From: CAXXOK01 sp963675655 | Lineage (GTDB): Bacteria > Bacillota > Clostridia > Christensenellales > Aristaeellaceae | DNA: 64,000 nt | Direction of reading: 5' to 3' | Assembly (NCBI GenBank): GCA_963675655.1 | Contig: OY776489.1 | Location: 1,612,001-1,676,000 of the forward strand | In this document: in pieces, positions 17,357-25,323 of the stretch | Layout: each line of letters begins with the position of its first letter | Position numbering within the stretch: the first letter of the stretch is position 1 | Notes under the pieces: model-generated | What the model was told of the DNA's origin: nothing | Seen by the model: only the letters and a program-made list of their open reading frames with translations | The model's database searches: none | Program-made: the position numbers and the translations under genes

Positions 17357-17463
17357 CCTGTACCCTGCTGTTTATTACGGCCGGGTGAGCCTCGCCCACT
17401 TGCGGCGCATACGCTGGAGGATGCAGTTGTATACTGGCAATGTGTCACATAAAGAAGGTATCT

Positions 17464-17492
17464 AAAAAGCGCGCGCCTGTAAAGGCACGCGC
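17464..17492 (-). terminator. Terminator of the aldolase gene
   Basis: Read on the minus strand: GCGCGTGCC, a loop of about 6 nt, GGCGCGCGC and TTTTT. It lies 34 bases beyond the aldolase stop codon and probably also stops the convergent transporter operon. Confidence 0.75.
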
Positions 17493-17525
17493 AGGGAGAG
17501 AACAAAGGGAAATGCGCCGCGGCGG

Positions 17526-18122
17526 TTACGCCCGGCCACGCATGGTTTCCCAATAGACTTTTGCATTTTCCTCCACAAGCTCTGCGTTATTTTCCGCATC
17601 CTTGACCGTTTTGGCAAACGATACGACCCCGTGCTCTTCTAAAAGGAAGCAGCAAACGCCGGGGTGACTGTCCAGCATGGCGTGGATCTGCGCCATACCT
17701 TCTTGGGTTACAGTAAGACTTTTGATTTTACACACCGGTACAGGCGCGTTCATAATTTGCTTCATCTGCTTGGTTACCAGCGGCATCTCGTCAAAGTGGT
17801 TGGCGCAGAGCATGGCGTAGATGGGGTGAACGTGCACTACGCCGCCGATGGCCGCATCACGCCGGTATAGGCCGCCGTGCAGTATGGTTTCCTTGGTGGG
17901 TTTTACATCCCCTTCCACAAGCGTGCCGAACAAATCGGTTACGATCAGGTTTTCTTCGCTGGCTTCCCCAAGCGTAATGCCGGATGGCTTAACAAGCAGG
18001 CGATCCGTGCCGGGGATACGAACGCTGATATTCCCGCCCGAAGCGGCCGCGAGGTTGCAGGCAAACGCCCTGCGCGACGCGGCGATATAGTCATTCTTCG
18101 CGGCGATAAAATCCAGATACAT
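17526..18122 (-). CDS. Class II aldolase/adducin family protein
   Basis: A 198-residue protein of the class II aldolase family (L-fuculose-1-phosphate aldolase, L-ribulose-5-phosphate 4-epimerase). 'AAASGGNISVR' is the phosphate-binding glycine motif, 'KPSGI' the next conserved element, 'KETILHGGLYRR' contains the catalytic acidic position, 'VVHVHPIYAML' provides two metal-binding histidines and 'LEEHGVVSF' the third. These enzymes use a divalent metal to cleave or epimerise a phosphorylated sugar. It converges on the importer/Tm-1 operon and lies near the GntR gene, so it likely works on the same substrate. The exact reaction is not determinable. Confidence 0.88.
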   Translation of the reverse strand: MYLDFIAAKNDYIAASRRAFACNLAAASGGNISVRIPGTDRLLVKPSGITLGEASEENLIVTDLFGTLVEGDVKPTKETILHGGLYRRDAAIGGVVHVHPIYAMLCANHFDEMPLVTKQMKQIMNAPVPVCKIKSLTVTQEGMAQIHAMLDSHPGVCCFLLEEHGVVSFAKTVKDAENNAELVEENAKVYWETMRGRA

Positions 18123-18224
18123 GCTGCCATTCCCCTTTTTATTTCAATTGTAGGACAACACATATGATACCATGTTACAATAATACTGACAAGAAATACG
18201 GCGGATGCCGGGGAGGGATTGCCG

Positions 18225-18548
18225 ATGAAGAAAACGCTTGCTATTTGCCTGTGTATGGGGCTGCTGTTGTTTGTACTCACCGGGTGCTCCGGCAAGGCAG
18301 CCGCGCTGGATGGAAAGTATGAAGCGGTGAATCCGCCGGTGGAAAGCGGAGATGTGGTGATTAAAACCCTTGCTTTCAGCGGGAAAAACGTTACCATGGG
18401 CGCGGACGGGATGGAGCAGACCGTTGCATACCAAATTGCGGGGGATACGTTCACCATTTTAACAGATTACGGCGATTTTACCTATGCGTACGAAAGCCGG
18501 GAGGATGGCACGCTGGTGATAGACAACGTTACCTACCGGCCGCTTTAA
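18225..18548 (+). CDS. Small putative lipoprotein
   Basis: A 107-residue protein with a lipoprotein signal (hydrophobic stretch then lipobox LTGC, Cys about residue 21). The mature part is about 85 residues, rich in beta-forming residues, with 'LDGKYEAVNPPVESGDVVI' at its start, resembling small DUF-type lipoproteins with one beta-barrel-like domain. No family is recognised. ATG 18225 has GGGAGGG 7 bases upstream; TTG 18219, two codons earlier, is too close to it. It is divergent from the aldolase, with about 100 bases between them. Confidence 0.75.
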   Translation: MKKTLAICLCMGLLLFVLTGCSGKAAALDGKYEAVNPPVESGDVVIKTLAFSGKNVTMGADGMEQTVAYQIAGDTFTILTDYGDFTYAYESREDGTLVIDNVTYRPL

Positions 18549-18829
18549 GAATGAGAAGAAACGGGCTGCCCGGTACGATGACTGCGCTTCTGCTGAAAAG
18601 GGCAAGCGGCAGAGCACCGCTGCTTTGCGGGATGCTAATGGAAATGTCCCGTTGCTAACGATGGAAGGCTTCCGGCAAGGCTTGTAGCAGTATGTTGCTT
18701 TTTTCATGCGGTACGGGAAAGGAATATTTATCCATTTTCCAACTTTGCTTGCATTTTATGTCAATAACAATTATCATGAAGCCGACCGGCGCGGATGCGC
18801 CTTTGTCGATAAGGAGGTTGGAGGTTTCT

Positions 18830-19576
18830 TTGCAGCCAATTAAAAAGAGTAATCTTGTCAATGAGGTGTATAATCAGCTGTTGCAAATGCTGGCGTCCGG
18901 CGAGTACGGCGAGGGGAGCAAGCTGCCCTCGGAAACCCAGCTGTGCGAGGCGTTGGGAGTTAGCCGTAATACCGTGCGTACAGCCATCAGCAAGCTGATT
19001 GCGCTTGGCATCGTAGAAAATATACAGGGGTTTGGCAATCGCGTGCGCAGCATGAATGTGGGCATCTATGCCAACTCCATACTGCCGTGCCTGCTTACGC
19101 AGTCTTCCGATTTGGTTAGCGTAACGGAATTTCGCATCGGGGTAGAAAGCATGGCCGCGCAGCTGGCGGCACTGCACGCCACCGAGGATGAAATACAGCG
19201 CATGAAGGAAGCCTGCGAAAACGCTACCCGGCATATGGACTCCTGGGATGTTTTTGCGAAATACGATATGGAGTTTCACCGGACGATTGCGGAAGCATCG
19301 AAGAACCCACTGTTTTTACGGACGTCCGAAATGATCGAATCCATGTACACCGTATGGTTAATCGGTTTTCAACGCAACCACGGCGTAGAGCGCAGCAATG
19401 ATTTTCACACCAATATTTACCGTGCGATTGCACGGCACGATGCCGAAGCGGCGGGCATGTATATGCGCAAACATCTGGAGGATGTGCTGGACAAGGTAAA
19501 GCAGGACATGCAATTGCGGGAGGCACAAGGTGCTGGCGCAGGCGGCGGAACCAAGGCTGTAAAAAGCGAATTGTAA
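18830..19576 (+). CDS. GntR-family regulator with FCD domain
   Basis: A 248-residue transcription factor. The N-terminal winged helix-turn-helix has 'SKLPSETQLCEALGVSRNTVRTA' with SRNTVR as recognition helix, and the C-terminal all-helical FCD domain has 'EFRIGVESMAAQLAA' and 'AKYDMEFHRTIAEAS' (Asp and His of the metal/ligand site) and 'ARHDAEAAGMYMRKHLE'. FCD regulators usually repress catabolic operons and release DNA on binding a sugar acid or related metabolite. TTG 18830 has GGAGG 5 bases upstream and gives the usual family length. Likely targets are the transporter promoter at 9746 and the aldolase gene. The 281 bases upstream show no convincing promoter. Confidence 0.9.
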   Translation: MQPIKKSNLVNEVYNQLLQMLASGEYGEGSKLPSETQLCEALGVSRNTVRTAISKLIALGIVENIQGFGNRVRSMNVGIYANSILPCLLTQSSDLVSVTEFRIGVESMAAQLAALHATEDEIQRMKEACENATRHMDSWDVFAKYDMEFHRTIAEASKNPLFLRTSEMIESMYTVWLIGFQRNHGVERSNDFHTNIYRAIARHDAEAAGMYMRKHLEDVLDKVKQDMQLREAQGAGAGGGTKAVKSEL

Positions 19577-19638
19577 TGACGGAGAAACAGGCGCTGGGCT
19601 GCGCCTGACGGATGTTTTTATATCGTATCCATCTATTG

Positions 19639-19672
19639 GCAACCGGGGCAACCCCCGGGTTGCTGTTTTTTT
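19639..19672 (+). terminator. Rho-independent terminator after the GntR gene
   Basis: GCAACC-GGGG pairs with CCCC-GGGTTGC and is followed by TGTTTTTTTA, about 60 bases after the stop codon. Confidence 0.75.
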
Positions 19673-20029
19673 ATGGGTGCTTCACCGCAGCTACAAATGG
19701 TGGTTGTCACCGTAAATGCGAAATGGCGTGCAGGGGAACCCCCTATCAAACAGAAGATATGTTAAAAAGCCTAGAAACCTTATGTTTCAAGGGCTTCTCT
19801 GTGTGGGAGGGCAGGATGCCCGTATGAACAGCTTTTAGAAGTGTGAGGCACAAAGAACATCCAAATGGCGTTTCCGCAGCAGCGATGGAACGGGTAAACC
19901 CGCCTAGCGAAGGAGCATGCAGGGCGTGAAAGGCATTGCGCCGTCTTTCTGCCTGACGAGAGTACATTCGCAAACCGGTTCATCCACCGCCGTGGTGCTG
20001 CGAGAGAACAGGCATTACCCTTGTTTTAC

Positions 20030-20425
20030 GCGCGCTGCAATCCGATCGGCGCAAGGGCCGTATTTCCGCAGAACATCCAGCGGCTTGCCGGATTGGCCGA
20101 ACCGATCCTGCATGCCGATTTGGAAAAGCGGATAAACGCCGGTTCCACCAGTATCGAGCCGACGCATCGCCATTACGGCGCCTTGGCCGAAAAGCACGAT
20201 CTTTGTAACGACGCTGCTCAGAATCATCTGGGTGACCAACGCGGTGGACGTAATCGCGAACATAGCAGGCGGCGGCTCCGCGTATGCGACGCAGACGATG
20301 AGCATCTTGTTTTTTCATACGGCTAATACCATGAATTTATGCCTCCACCATGGAGATTGTCATGACACTAATGCTTAGTACGGTTGCGGTACCGTACCTG
20401 CACAGCATCTTTAAAATGAACACTT
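20030..20425 (+). pseudogene. Decayed MalF-type sugar permease
   Basis: No intact frame exists, but three frames joined together read as the C-terminal part of a CUT1 MalF/UgpA-type permease. 'RLAGLAEPILHADLEKRINAG' (20065-20135) parallels the usual coupling segment LAGLQ-IP-x-LYEAA-x-DGA. After a frameshift, 'STIFVTTLLRIIWVTNAVDV' and 'GGGSAYATQTMSILFFHTAN' (20195-20330) follow. After another shift near 20340, 'VMTLMLSTVAVPYLHSIFKM' ends at TAA 20425. Each segment matches the same family in the right order, so this is a decayed gene and not chance. The 450 bases before it (19577-20029) hold the GntR terminator and no recognisable gene. Confidence 0.75.
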
Positions 20426-20432
20426 AAGGAGG

Positions 20433-20897
20433 AAGCGGGTGTGAATACACAGGCTGTTTGTTTACCGGCAAACGGTAGAGGAAACGCCGCATGACGGGGC
20501 ATATCGTATGCTCGCTGTTGCTTACAATTCTGCTCGTTTTCCTGCTGCTTCCATACTGTTGGACATTCCTGACCGCGGTAAACCAGAAACCGAACTTTTC
20601 AGCAGCACGGTTCCCTGTTGGACACAGAATGCAATGTTTGCATCGCATACGCTGCTGTTTAGACAGTTCGATTTTTTTAAAGCGAATGGCAACAGCGCGT
20701 TGGTAGCCGGAATCACAACGATCGTATCGCTTGCGGTTTCCGTAATGGCGGCATACGCGTTCTCGCGTTTTCGCTTGAAAGGCCGTAAAGTGATGATGAT
20801 CATGTTTTACACCGAGGGGAAAGTGGCCCCCGCCCATTGGTTTGACGACGAAGAGAGCAAGAAGCCCAAAGTATCCACCTGGGACGGCACCAGCTAA
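20433..20897 (+). pseudogene. Decayed, truncated MalG-type sugar permease
   Basis: It lies just after the MalF remnant and behind an intact AAGGAGG, as in a functional operon. 'LLTILLVFLLLPYCWTFLTAV' (from 20518) is a MalG first helix in one frame. After a frameshift near 20580, 'NSALVAGITTIVSLAVSVMA' and 'AYAFSRFRLKGRKVMMIMF' (about 20690-20810) are typical of MalG helices 2-3. The second half of the permease is missing. The frame instead runs into 'APAHWFDDEESKKPKVSTWD', not recognised, ending at 20897. Frameshift and deletion together show it is non-functional. Confidence 0.78.
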
Positions 20898-20969
20898 GGG
20901 GATACGTGCAGCTTTGCTGCGGGAAACTAACACGCGCCCGCAAGACGGTTTTGCTGCAAATGGAACCCG

Positions 20970-21003
20970 CATCAAAGGCGCTCATTGATGAGCGCCTTTG
21001 ATG
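20970..21003. terminator. Bidirectional hairpin terminator
   Basis: A perfect 15-bp stem (CATCAAAGGCGCTCA, loop TTGA). It lies between the decayed permeases (plus) and the 3' end of the Lgt-like gene (minus). The internal TTTG on either strand gives only a weak U-tract. Confidence 0.6.
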
Positions 21004-21103
21004 TACCGATGCAGGGAATGCGCAATAGTATTGGAATGATGCTACACCAATCCGCCGGTTTCCGGCTGCGAAACATTCTGCGCTTGTAAAAGCAAAAACC
21101 GTA

Positions 21104-22069
21104 TTACGGCTCCGTTTGCGTATTCTTTGCCGAAACACGTTTGCCATTATGGAGCAATGCAACGCCCATTACGATAAGCGCGCCGGTCATGACGACGTAC
21201 AGCGTCCAGCTGTCGATAGAGGACTTGTCCAGCGCGAACTCCACCCAGATGAGCACGCCTGCCATGGCGGCATACAGTACGCAGCGTAAGGCCTGCCACG
21301 TTCGCGAGCCGCCTGCGCGCACCCTGCATACCACGCTGCGAAGGAGGAGGAGCAAGAGCACGATCACGGCGGCAACCTGATTGAGATGCACAAACCCGAA
21401 ACGGATGTATTCATCCTGTCGCCAGCTATCCAGCAAAATCTGGGTTAGGCACAGCAGCGTTACAAACGTAGTCGCCGTGGTGCCGGGCTTTGCGCGGGTC
21501 AAGAGCAGTGCGCAAATCAGGGCGATCAGCAGGGCGGAAAAAGCTTCGTAGAGGAATACGGGCATCGCCCAGTAGCCGTATACATCCTGCACGGCAAAGG
21601 GAAAACGCTGCAGGGCTTCAGCCTCTATATACAAGCCCAGACCCTGTGTGGTAAAGGCTTCCGCAAGACGAACAATCATCATAAACACTGCCGCGCCCGG
21701 CGCAAGAATATCCAAAAGCGGCGCGAGCGGCTTTTTTACGGCGCGCGCGTACAGGGCTACGCCCAGCAAACCGCCGAGAACGCCGCCAAACAGCGTATAG
21801 CCGCCTTCCCACAGCCGGGGGATGAACCCTAGCCCAAAATCCATCGAAATGGCTTCGTACATGGTAAGACAGTACAGGATACGCGCGCCCAGCACCGCGC
21901 CGATGGTGGCGCAGATTGCCGCATCCAGCGAGGCGTTCGCCCGTATATGGCGGCGGGAACCCAAAAATACCGTAACCAGCACCGCCAGCACCGCGCCAAG
22001 GGCGACGCACAAGCCGTAGGCGGTGATGAGGAAAGGCCCAAGGGCTGCCAGCACGACTCTGCTTTGCAT
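21104..22069 (-). CDS. Lgt-like (prolipoprotein diacylglyceryl transferase family) membrane protein
   Basis: A 321-residue polytopic protein with about seven hydrophobic helices. Family-like features are the N-terminal 'ITAYGLCVALGAVLAVL', 'GARILYCLTMYE', the glycine-rich loop 'EGGYTLFGGVLGGLLG' and 'AMPVFLYEAFSALLI', equivalent to the 'HPTQLYEA' segment of Lgt. Lgt moves diacylglycerol from phosphatidylglycerol to the lipobox cysteine. Here, the conserved histidine of the '(F/I)HGG' motif is replaced (TLFGG), and the R-x-G-N-F-x-N-x-E signature reads RLAEAFTTQG. It is therefore a divergent paralogue that may not do the standard reaction. A small membrane peptide gene precedes it by 4 bases. 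Confidence 0.72.
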   Translation of the reverse strand: MQSRVVLAALGPFLITAYGLCVALGAVLAVLVTVFLGSRRHIRANASLDAAICATIGAVLGARILYCLTMYEAISMDFGLGFIPRLWEGGYTLFGGVLGGLLGVALYARAVKKPLAPLLDILAPGAAVFMMIVRLAEAFTTQGLGLYIEAEALQRFPFAVQDVYGYWAMPVFLYEAFSALLIALICALLLTRAKPGTTATTFVTLLCLTQILLDSWRQDEYIRFGFVHLNQVAAVIVLLLLLLRSVVCRVRAGGSRTWQALRCVLYAAMAGVLIWVEFALDKSSIDSWTLYVVMTGALIVMGVALLHNGKRVSAKNTQTEP

Positions 22070-22073
22070 TATT

Positions 22074-22214
22074 TTACACCGCCCTTTCCACGGAGACCGC
22101 GGATATCGCCGCGGCGCCCTCGCCGATGGCTATGGGTGTGGAGGATGGAACCAGCAAGATTAACAGGATGAACAGAAGCGCCAGTATCAGAATCCGCACG
22201 GCTGTTTTGCCCAT
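22074..22214 (-). CDS. 46-residue membrane peptide coupled to the Lgt-like gene
   Basis: Minus-strand ATG at 22214 to TAA at 22074. AAGGAG lies about 8 bases upstream. The product begins MGKTAVRILILALLFILLIL, a single hydrophobic helix with a positively charged N-terminus, then a short small-residue tail (STPIAIGEGAAAIS). It could be a signal-anchor or a very short exported peptide. The stop codon is 4 bases from the start of the Lgt-like gene, so the two are likely co-translated. No family recognised. Confidence 0.65.
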   Translation of the reverse strand: MGKTAVRILILALLFILLILLVPSSTPIAIGEGAAAISAVSVERAV

Positions 22215-22364
22215 TTTGCTTTTCTCCTTGCTATACTCAATGGTTTATTATAATGCCGGGAATATCGTTATGTCAAAATAATGAAAAGCGCATTGACAAG
22301 GAATATGCTAACCGATATCATATTGCGTAGAATGCATATTATAATAGGTCGGGGGCTCAATACT

Positions 22365-23231
22365 GTGCGTAAATTCATAACCATTCTGATGCTGCTACTT
22401 TTCATTTTACCGATCTGCGCGACAGCAGAAAACGAAACCTATTCTCCTCTTCCGCTGGGGGGCGCTGCGCCGTATGCGCCGGTGGCGGAGGCATTTTCAG
22501 CCGACGGCATGAACTATGACGACGGTACGATGACCGTGCACATCGAGCAGGGCGTAGCCTATGATACGAATATTTATTATGTGTATGTCACCATCACCGA
22601 CCCCAGCCAAATCCGTACGGCGCTGGCGGGGCCTTACCCGTCCAAGATGACGCGGAGTGTGGATGTGCTGGCGGAGCAGAATAACGCGGTGCTGGCAATC
22701 AACGGCGATTATTTTGCCTACCACTCCAGAGGGTACGTAGTGCGCGGCGGTCAGGTGCTGCGCAACAATCCCACGTCCGGGCGCGATACGCTGATTATTG
22801 ATGAAAGCGGCGATATGTCCATTTTAATGTCGCCGTCTGCGCAATCCGTGGCGGCATTCCCCAACGAGATTCGCGAGGCGTTCAGCTTTGGCCCCGGGTT
22901 GATTGTGGATGGCGCAGTGCAGGAGTTTAACTATAAGGAAAAAACATCCTGCGGTTACCCCACCAAGGCGCAGCGCATCGCGATTTGCCAAATGGATACG
23001 CTTTCGTATTTGATCGTGGTTACCGAAGGCCCGGAGCAGGAAAATCAGGCGGGGCTTTCTATACCGGAACTGACGGAACTGCTGGTGAGCAAGAACGTTC
23101 CGCTGGCGTATAATCTGGACGGCGGCAGCTCGTGTACAATCATGTTTGGCGGTAAAAAGATCAACGCCAGCGAAAGCAAGCTGCGGGCGGTGGGCGACAT
23201 CATCTATTTTGCGACGCTAAGGGCGCAATAA
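22365..23231 (+). CDS. Exported phosphodiester glycosidase family protein (NAGPA domain)
   Basis: A 288-residue exported protein: signal peptide (KFITILMLLLFILPICATA), then a NAGPA domain. Family marks are 'NNAVLAINGDYFAYHSRGYVVRGG', 'EAFSFGPGLIVDG', 'RIAICQMDTLSYLIVVTEG' and the C-terminal 'PLAYNLDGGSSCTIMFGGKKIN'. The family is named for the human enzyme that removes N-acetylglucosamine from a phosphodiester (mannose-6-phosphate uncovering); bacterial members act on cell-envelope or phage glycans. GTG 22365 is the first start giving a clean signal peptide, though its ribosome binding site is weak. It starts a four-gene cluster of exported proteins, divergent from the Lgt-like gene. Confidence 0.85.
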   Translation: MRKFITILMLLLFILPICATAENETYSPLPLGGAAPYAPVAEAFSADGMNYDDGTMTVHIEQGVAYDTNIYYVYVTITDPSQIRTALAGPYPSKMTRSVDVLAEQNNAVLAINGDYFAYHSRGYVVRGGQVLRNNPTSGRDTLIIDESGDMSILMSPSAQSVAAFPNEIREAFSFGPGLIVDGAVQEFNYKEKTSCGYPTKAQRIAICQMDTLSYLIVVTEGPEQENQAGLSIPELTELLVSKNVPLAYNLDGGSSCTIMFGGKKINASESKLRAVGDIIYFATLRAQ

Positions 23232-23285
23232 GCCCGGCTGCAAATGCGAAACCGAATGATAAATGATATGTTTGGGGGAATCACT

Positions 23286-25133
23286 TTGAAAGGCATATTG
23301 CGCATTGTATCGATTGTAATGGTGTTGCTGCTTTTACCGTTTCCGCTGGCGGGCGCCGAAACAGCGGCCGCGGCGCAGCGATTGGATGTTACCTATTTAA
23401 ACAGCAGCAACCATGAAGTGGATGCGGAACCGCTGTTGGATGGCAGCGACGAAACGGGTTTGTCTCTAAAAAAAGGAAAAAGCGCGGAAATGGTTGTGCT
23501 TTTACCGGAGGAAACGGATTGCTTTAATGTATATATGCGGCTGGATGTGCGCGCGGCCAGCGCCGCCCTCCAACAGCTGAATACGGATATCCGTAAATAT
23601 GAAACAATCGCCGCCATTGATAACCCCGGCGCCGAGTTTGTGTTCGCCCTCTCCCAGCCCGCTACGGGCAAACTGCGGATACAGCTTACGTTTGATGGTA
23701 AGCTGACCTGCACGGTAACGGAGCTTTCCTGCTACGGCGGCGGCGACCTGCCGCAGGAAGTGCATAGCTGGATTGCCGGACAAGATGATGTGGATGTGCT
23801 GCTGGCGGTGGATTCGCTGGAAACTGTCGATCTGGCGCTGGTACGTTCGATACTGGACGGCGGCCACAGCCTTGCTGTTTGTGCGCTGGCGGCGGGGGAG
23901 GAAACCCCGGCCGCGGTGACCGACCGGCTGTGGGATGCCGGAGTACGCATACTGCCTTGTGTGGCGGATACGAAGGATAATGTGCGTGCGTTTACAACGT
24001 GGATACGGGCATACCGCCCCATGCTGTTGGTGCGGGAGGATGCTTTGGCCGATGCGGCGGCAGAGGCGGCAGCACAGGCGGCGGATTACAACTACGAAGT
24101 GGAACAGGCTGCCGAAACCGGCCTGTGGGTTGTGCCGGATACCTGCGCCGCGGGCGATGACGCAATCGCGAAAGCGGCGGCGATTGGCGAGCGGAACAAC
24201 GATTTGATTCGGGCGCTGTGCGCGGACGCTTTCAGCGATGCGCAGTGCGCGGATACAGCGCTGATTCCCTACCCCGACGGGCGCGATGAGGACGGCTATT
24301 TATCGGTAGGTGAATTTTTATACGAAAACGAAACCGACGGGTTGTGGGCGTATCTGTCCTTAAGCGTGCAGGTGCAAATCATCCGCTATACCCAGCCGGA
24401 TGTGCCGTCGCTGTGGTATCAGGTGGATTTGCAATTTGATACGGGCACGGAGCAGTTTAAGCAGCATATTTACGAAAACGCTTCCTTTGAAGGGCAGCAA
24501 ACCTACCCCGAAAAGCTGGCGCAGACGGATAAGCTGGTCTTTGGCATCAACGGCGATTATTACCCCTACCGTATCGGAAAAAAGGTGGATACGGGCAACA
24601 TTATCCGCAACCGTACGGTGCTATATAATATCATCAACAAAAAAGCCGGATATCCGAATCTGGATACGCTGGCTTTGCGGGACGACGGCAGCCTCTCTGT
24701 TTTTGCGGGCAGCGAAATCACCGCGGATGAGCTGCTGGCCCAGGGCGACGTACATGATGCGCTGTCTTTCGGCCCCTATCTGGTGCGGGACGGCGAACTG
24801 CGCGTGTACGACGGCATGAGCTGGGATGTGCATGAGCCCCGCATGTCCATCGGCATGATCGAGCCGGGCCACTACTGCATTATTATGGTGGAGGGCAAAA
24901 TGCCCAAGGGGCAGGAGCAGGGGATGGACTTGAACCAGATCGCGCAGCTAATGTACGCCCAGGGCGTAACGGAAGCGTTCAATCTGGACGGCGGCAGCAC
25001 CGCGGTGCTGCTTTTCATGGGCACGAAGCTCAACCGCACCGGCAAAGCCAGCAGCGTGGGCAAGCCGCGCAATCAGGCGGAGCTGTTCGGCGTGGGCACT
25101 TCCGATTTGGTTCATACTAACGCGCTGGAGTAA
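23286..25133 (+). CDS. Large exported phosphodiester glycosidase family protein
   Basis: A 615-residue protein with a signal peptide (residues 1-25, cleavage near AGAETA). Residues ~30-330 form a region not recognised; it includes 'QEVHSWIAGQDDVDVLLAVD' and a run like a polysaccharide-deacetylase-type barrel ('TDRLWDAGVRILPCVADTKD'). Residues ~370-615 are a NAGPA domain: 'TDKLVFGINGDYYPYRIGK', 'DALSFGPYLVRDGELR', 'RMSIGMIEPGHYCIIMVEG' and 'TEAFNLDGGSTAVLLFMGTK'. TTG 23286, after GGGGGA, is the start that puts the hydrophobic segment at the N-terminus; ATG 23244 upstream is possible. It is the second NAGPA-domain gene in a row but only distantly similar to the first. Confidence 0.82.
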   Translation: MKGILRIVSIVMVLLLLPFPLAGAETAAAAQRLDVTYLNSSNHEVDAEPLLDGSDETGLSLKKGKSAEMVVLLPEETDCFNVYMRLDVRAASAALQQLNTDIRKYETIAAIDNPGAEFVFALSQPATGKLRIQLTFDGKLTCTVTELSCYGGGDLPQEVHSWIAGQDDVDVLLAVDSLETVDLALVRSILDGGHSLAVCALAAGEETPAAVTDRLWDAGVRILPCVADTKDNVRAFTTWIRAYRPMLLVREDALADAAAEAAAQAADYNYEVEQAAETGLWVVPDTCAAGDDAIAKAAAIGERNNDLIRALCADAFSDAQCADTALIPYPDGRDEDGYLSVGEFLYENETDGLWAYLSLSVQVQIIRYTQPDVPSLWYQVDLQFDTGTEQFKQHIYENASFEGQQTYPEKLAQTDKLVFGINGDYYPYRIGKKVDTGNIIRNRTVLYNIINKKAGYPNLDTLALRDDGSLSVFAGSEITADELLAQGDVHDALSFGPYLVRDGELRVYDGMSWDVHEPRMSIGMIEPGHYCIIMVEGKMPKGQEQGMDLNQIAQLMYAQGVTEAFNLDGGSTAVLLFMGTKLNRTGKASSVGKPRNQAELFGVGTSDLVHTNALE

Positions 25134-25323
25134 ACCGCCGCCCTACGGCGTTTCACGGCTGCCGTGCGCGGGCGACCCGGGCAGGCGCTTCACTTTCGCA
25201 GCGCGTAGCGTAAAGCCGGCCACGACGTACAACAGGCAAACGGCATTCAGCCAGTCTGAAAACCCGGTTTGCGAAAGCCGATACAAACCAAACCGTCCAA
25301 GCTGATGGGAGGTGAATACAACC

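Noticed and set aside
17194..17553. Minus-strand frame over the aldolase 3' end and the following gap
   Set aside because: It contains the aldolase terminator and the palindrome, and the translation is Cys/Gly/Arg-rich without family signs.
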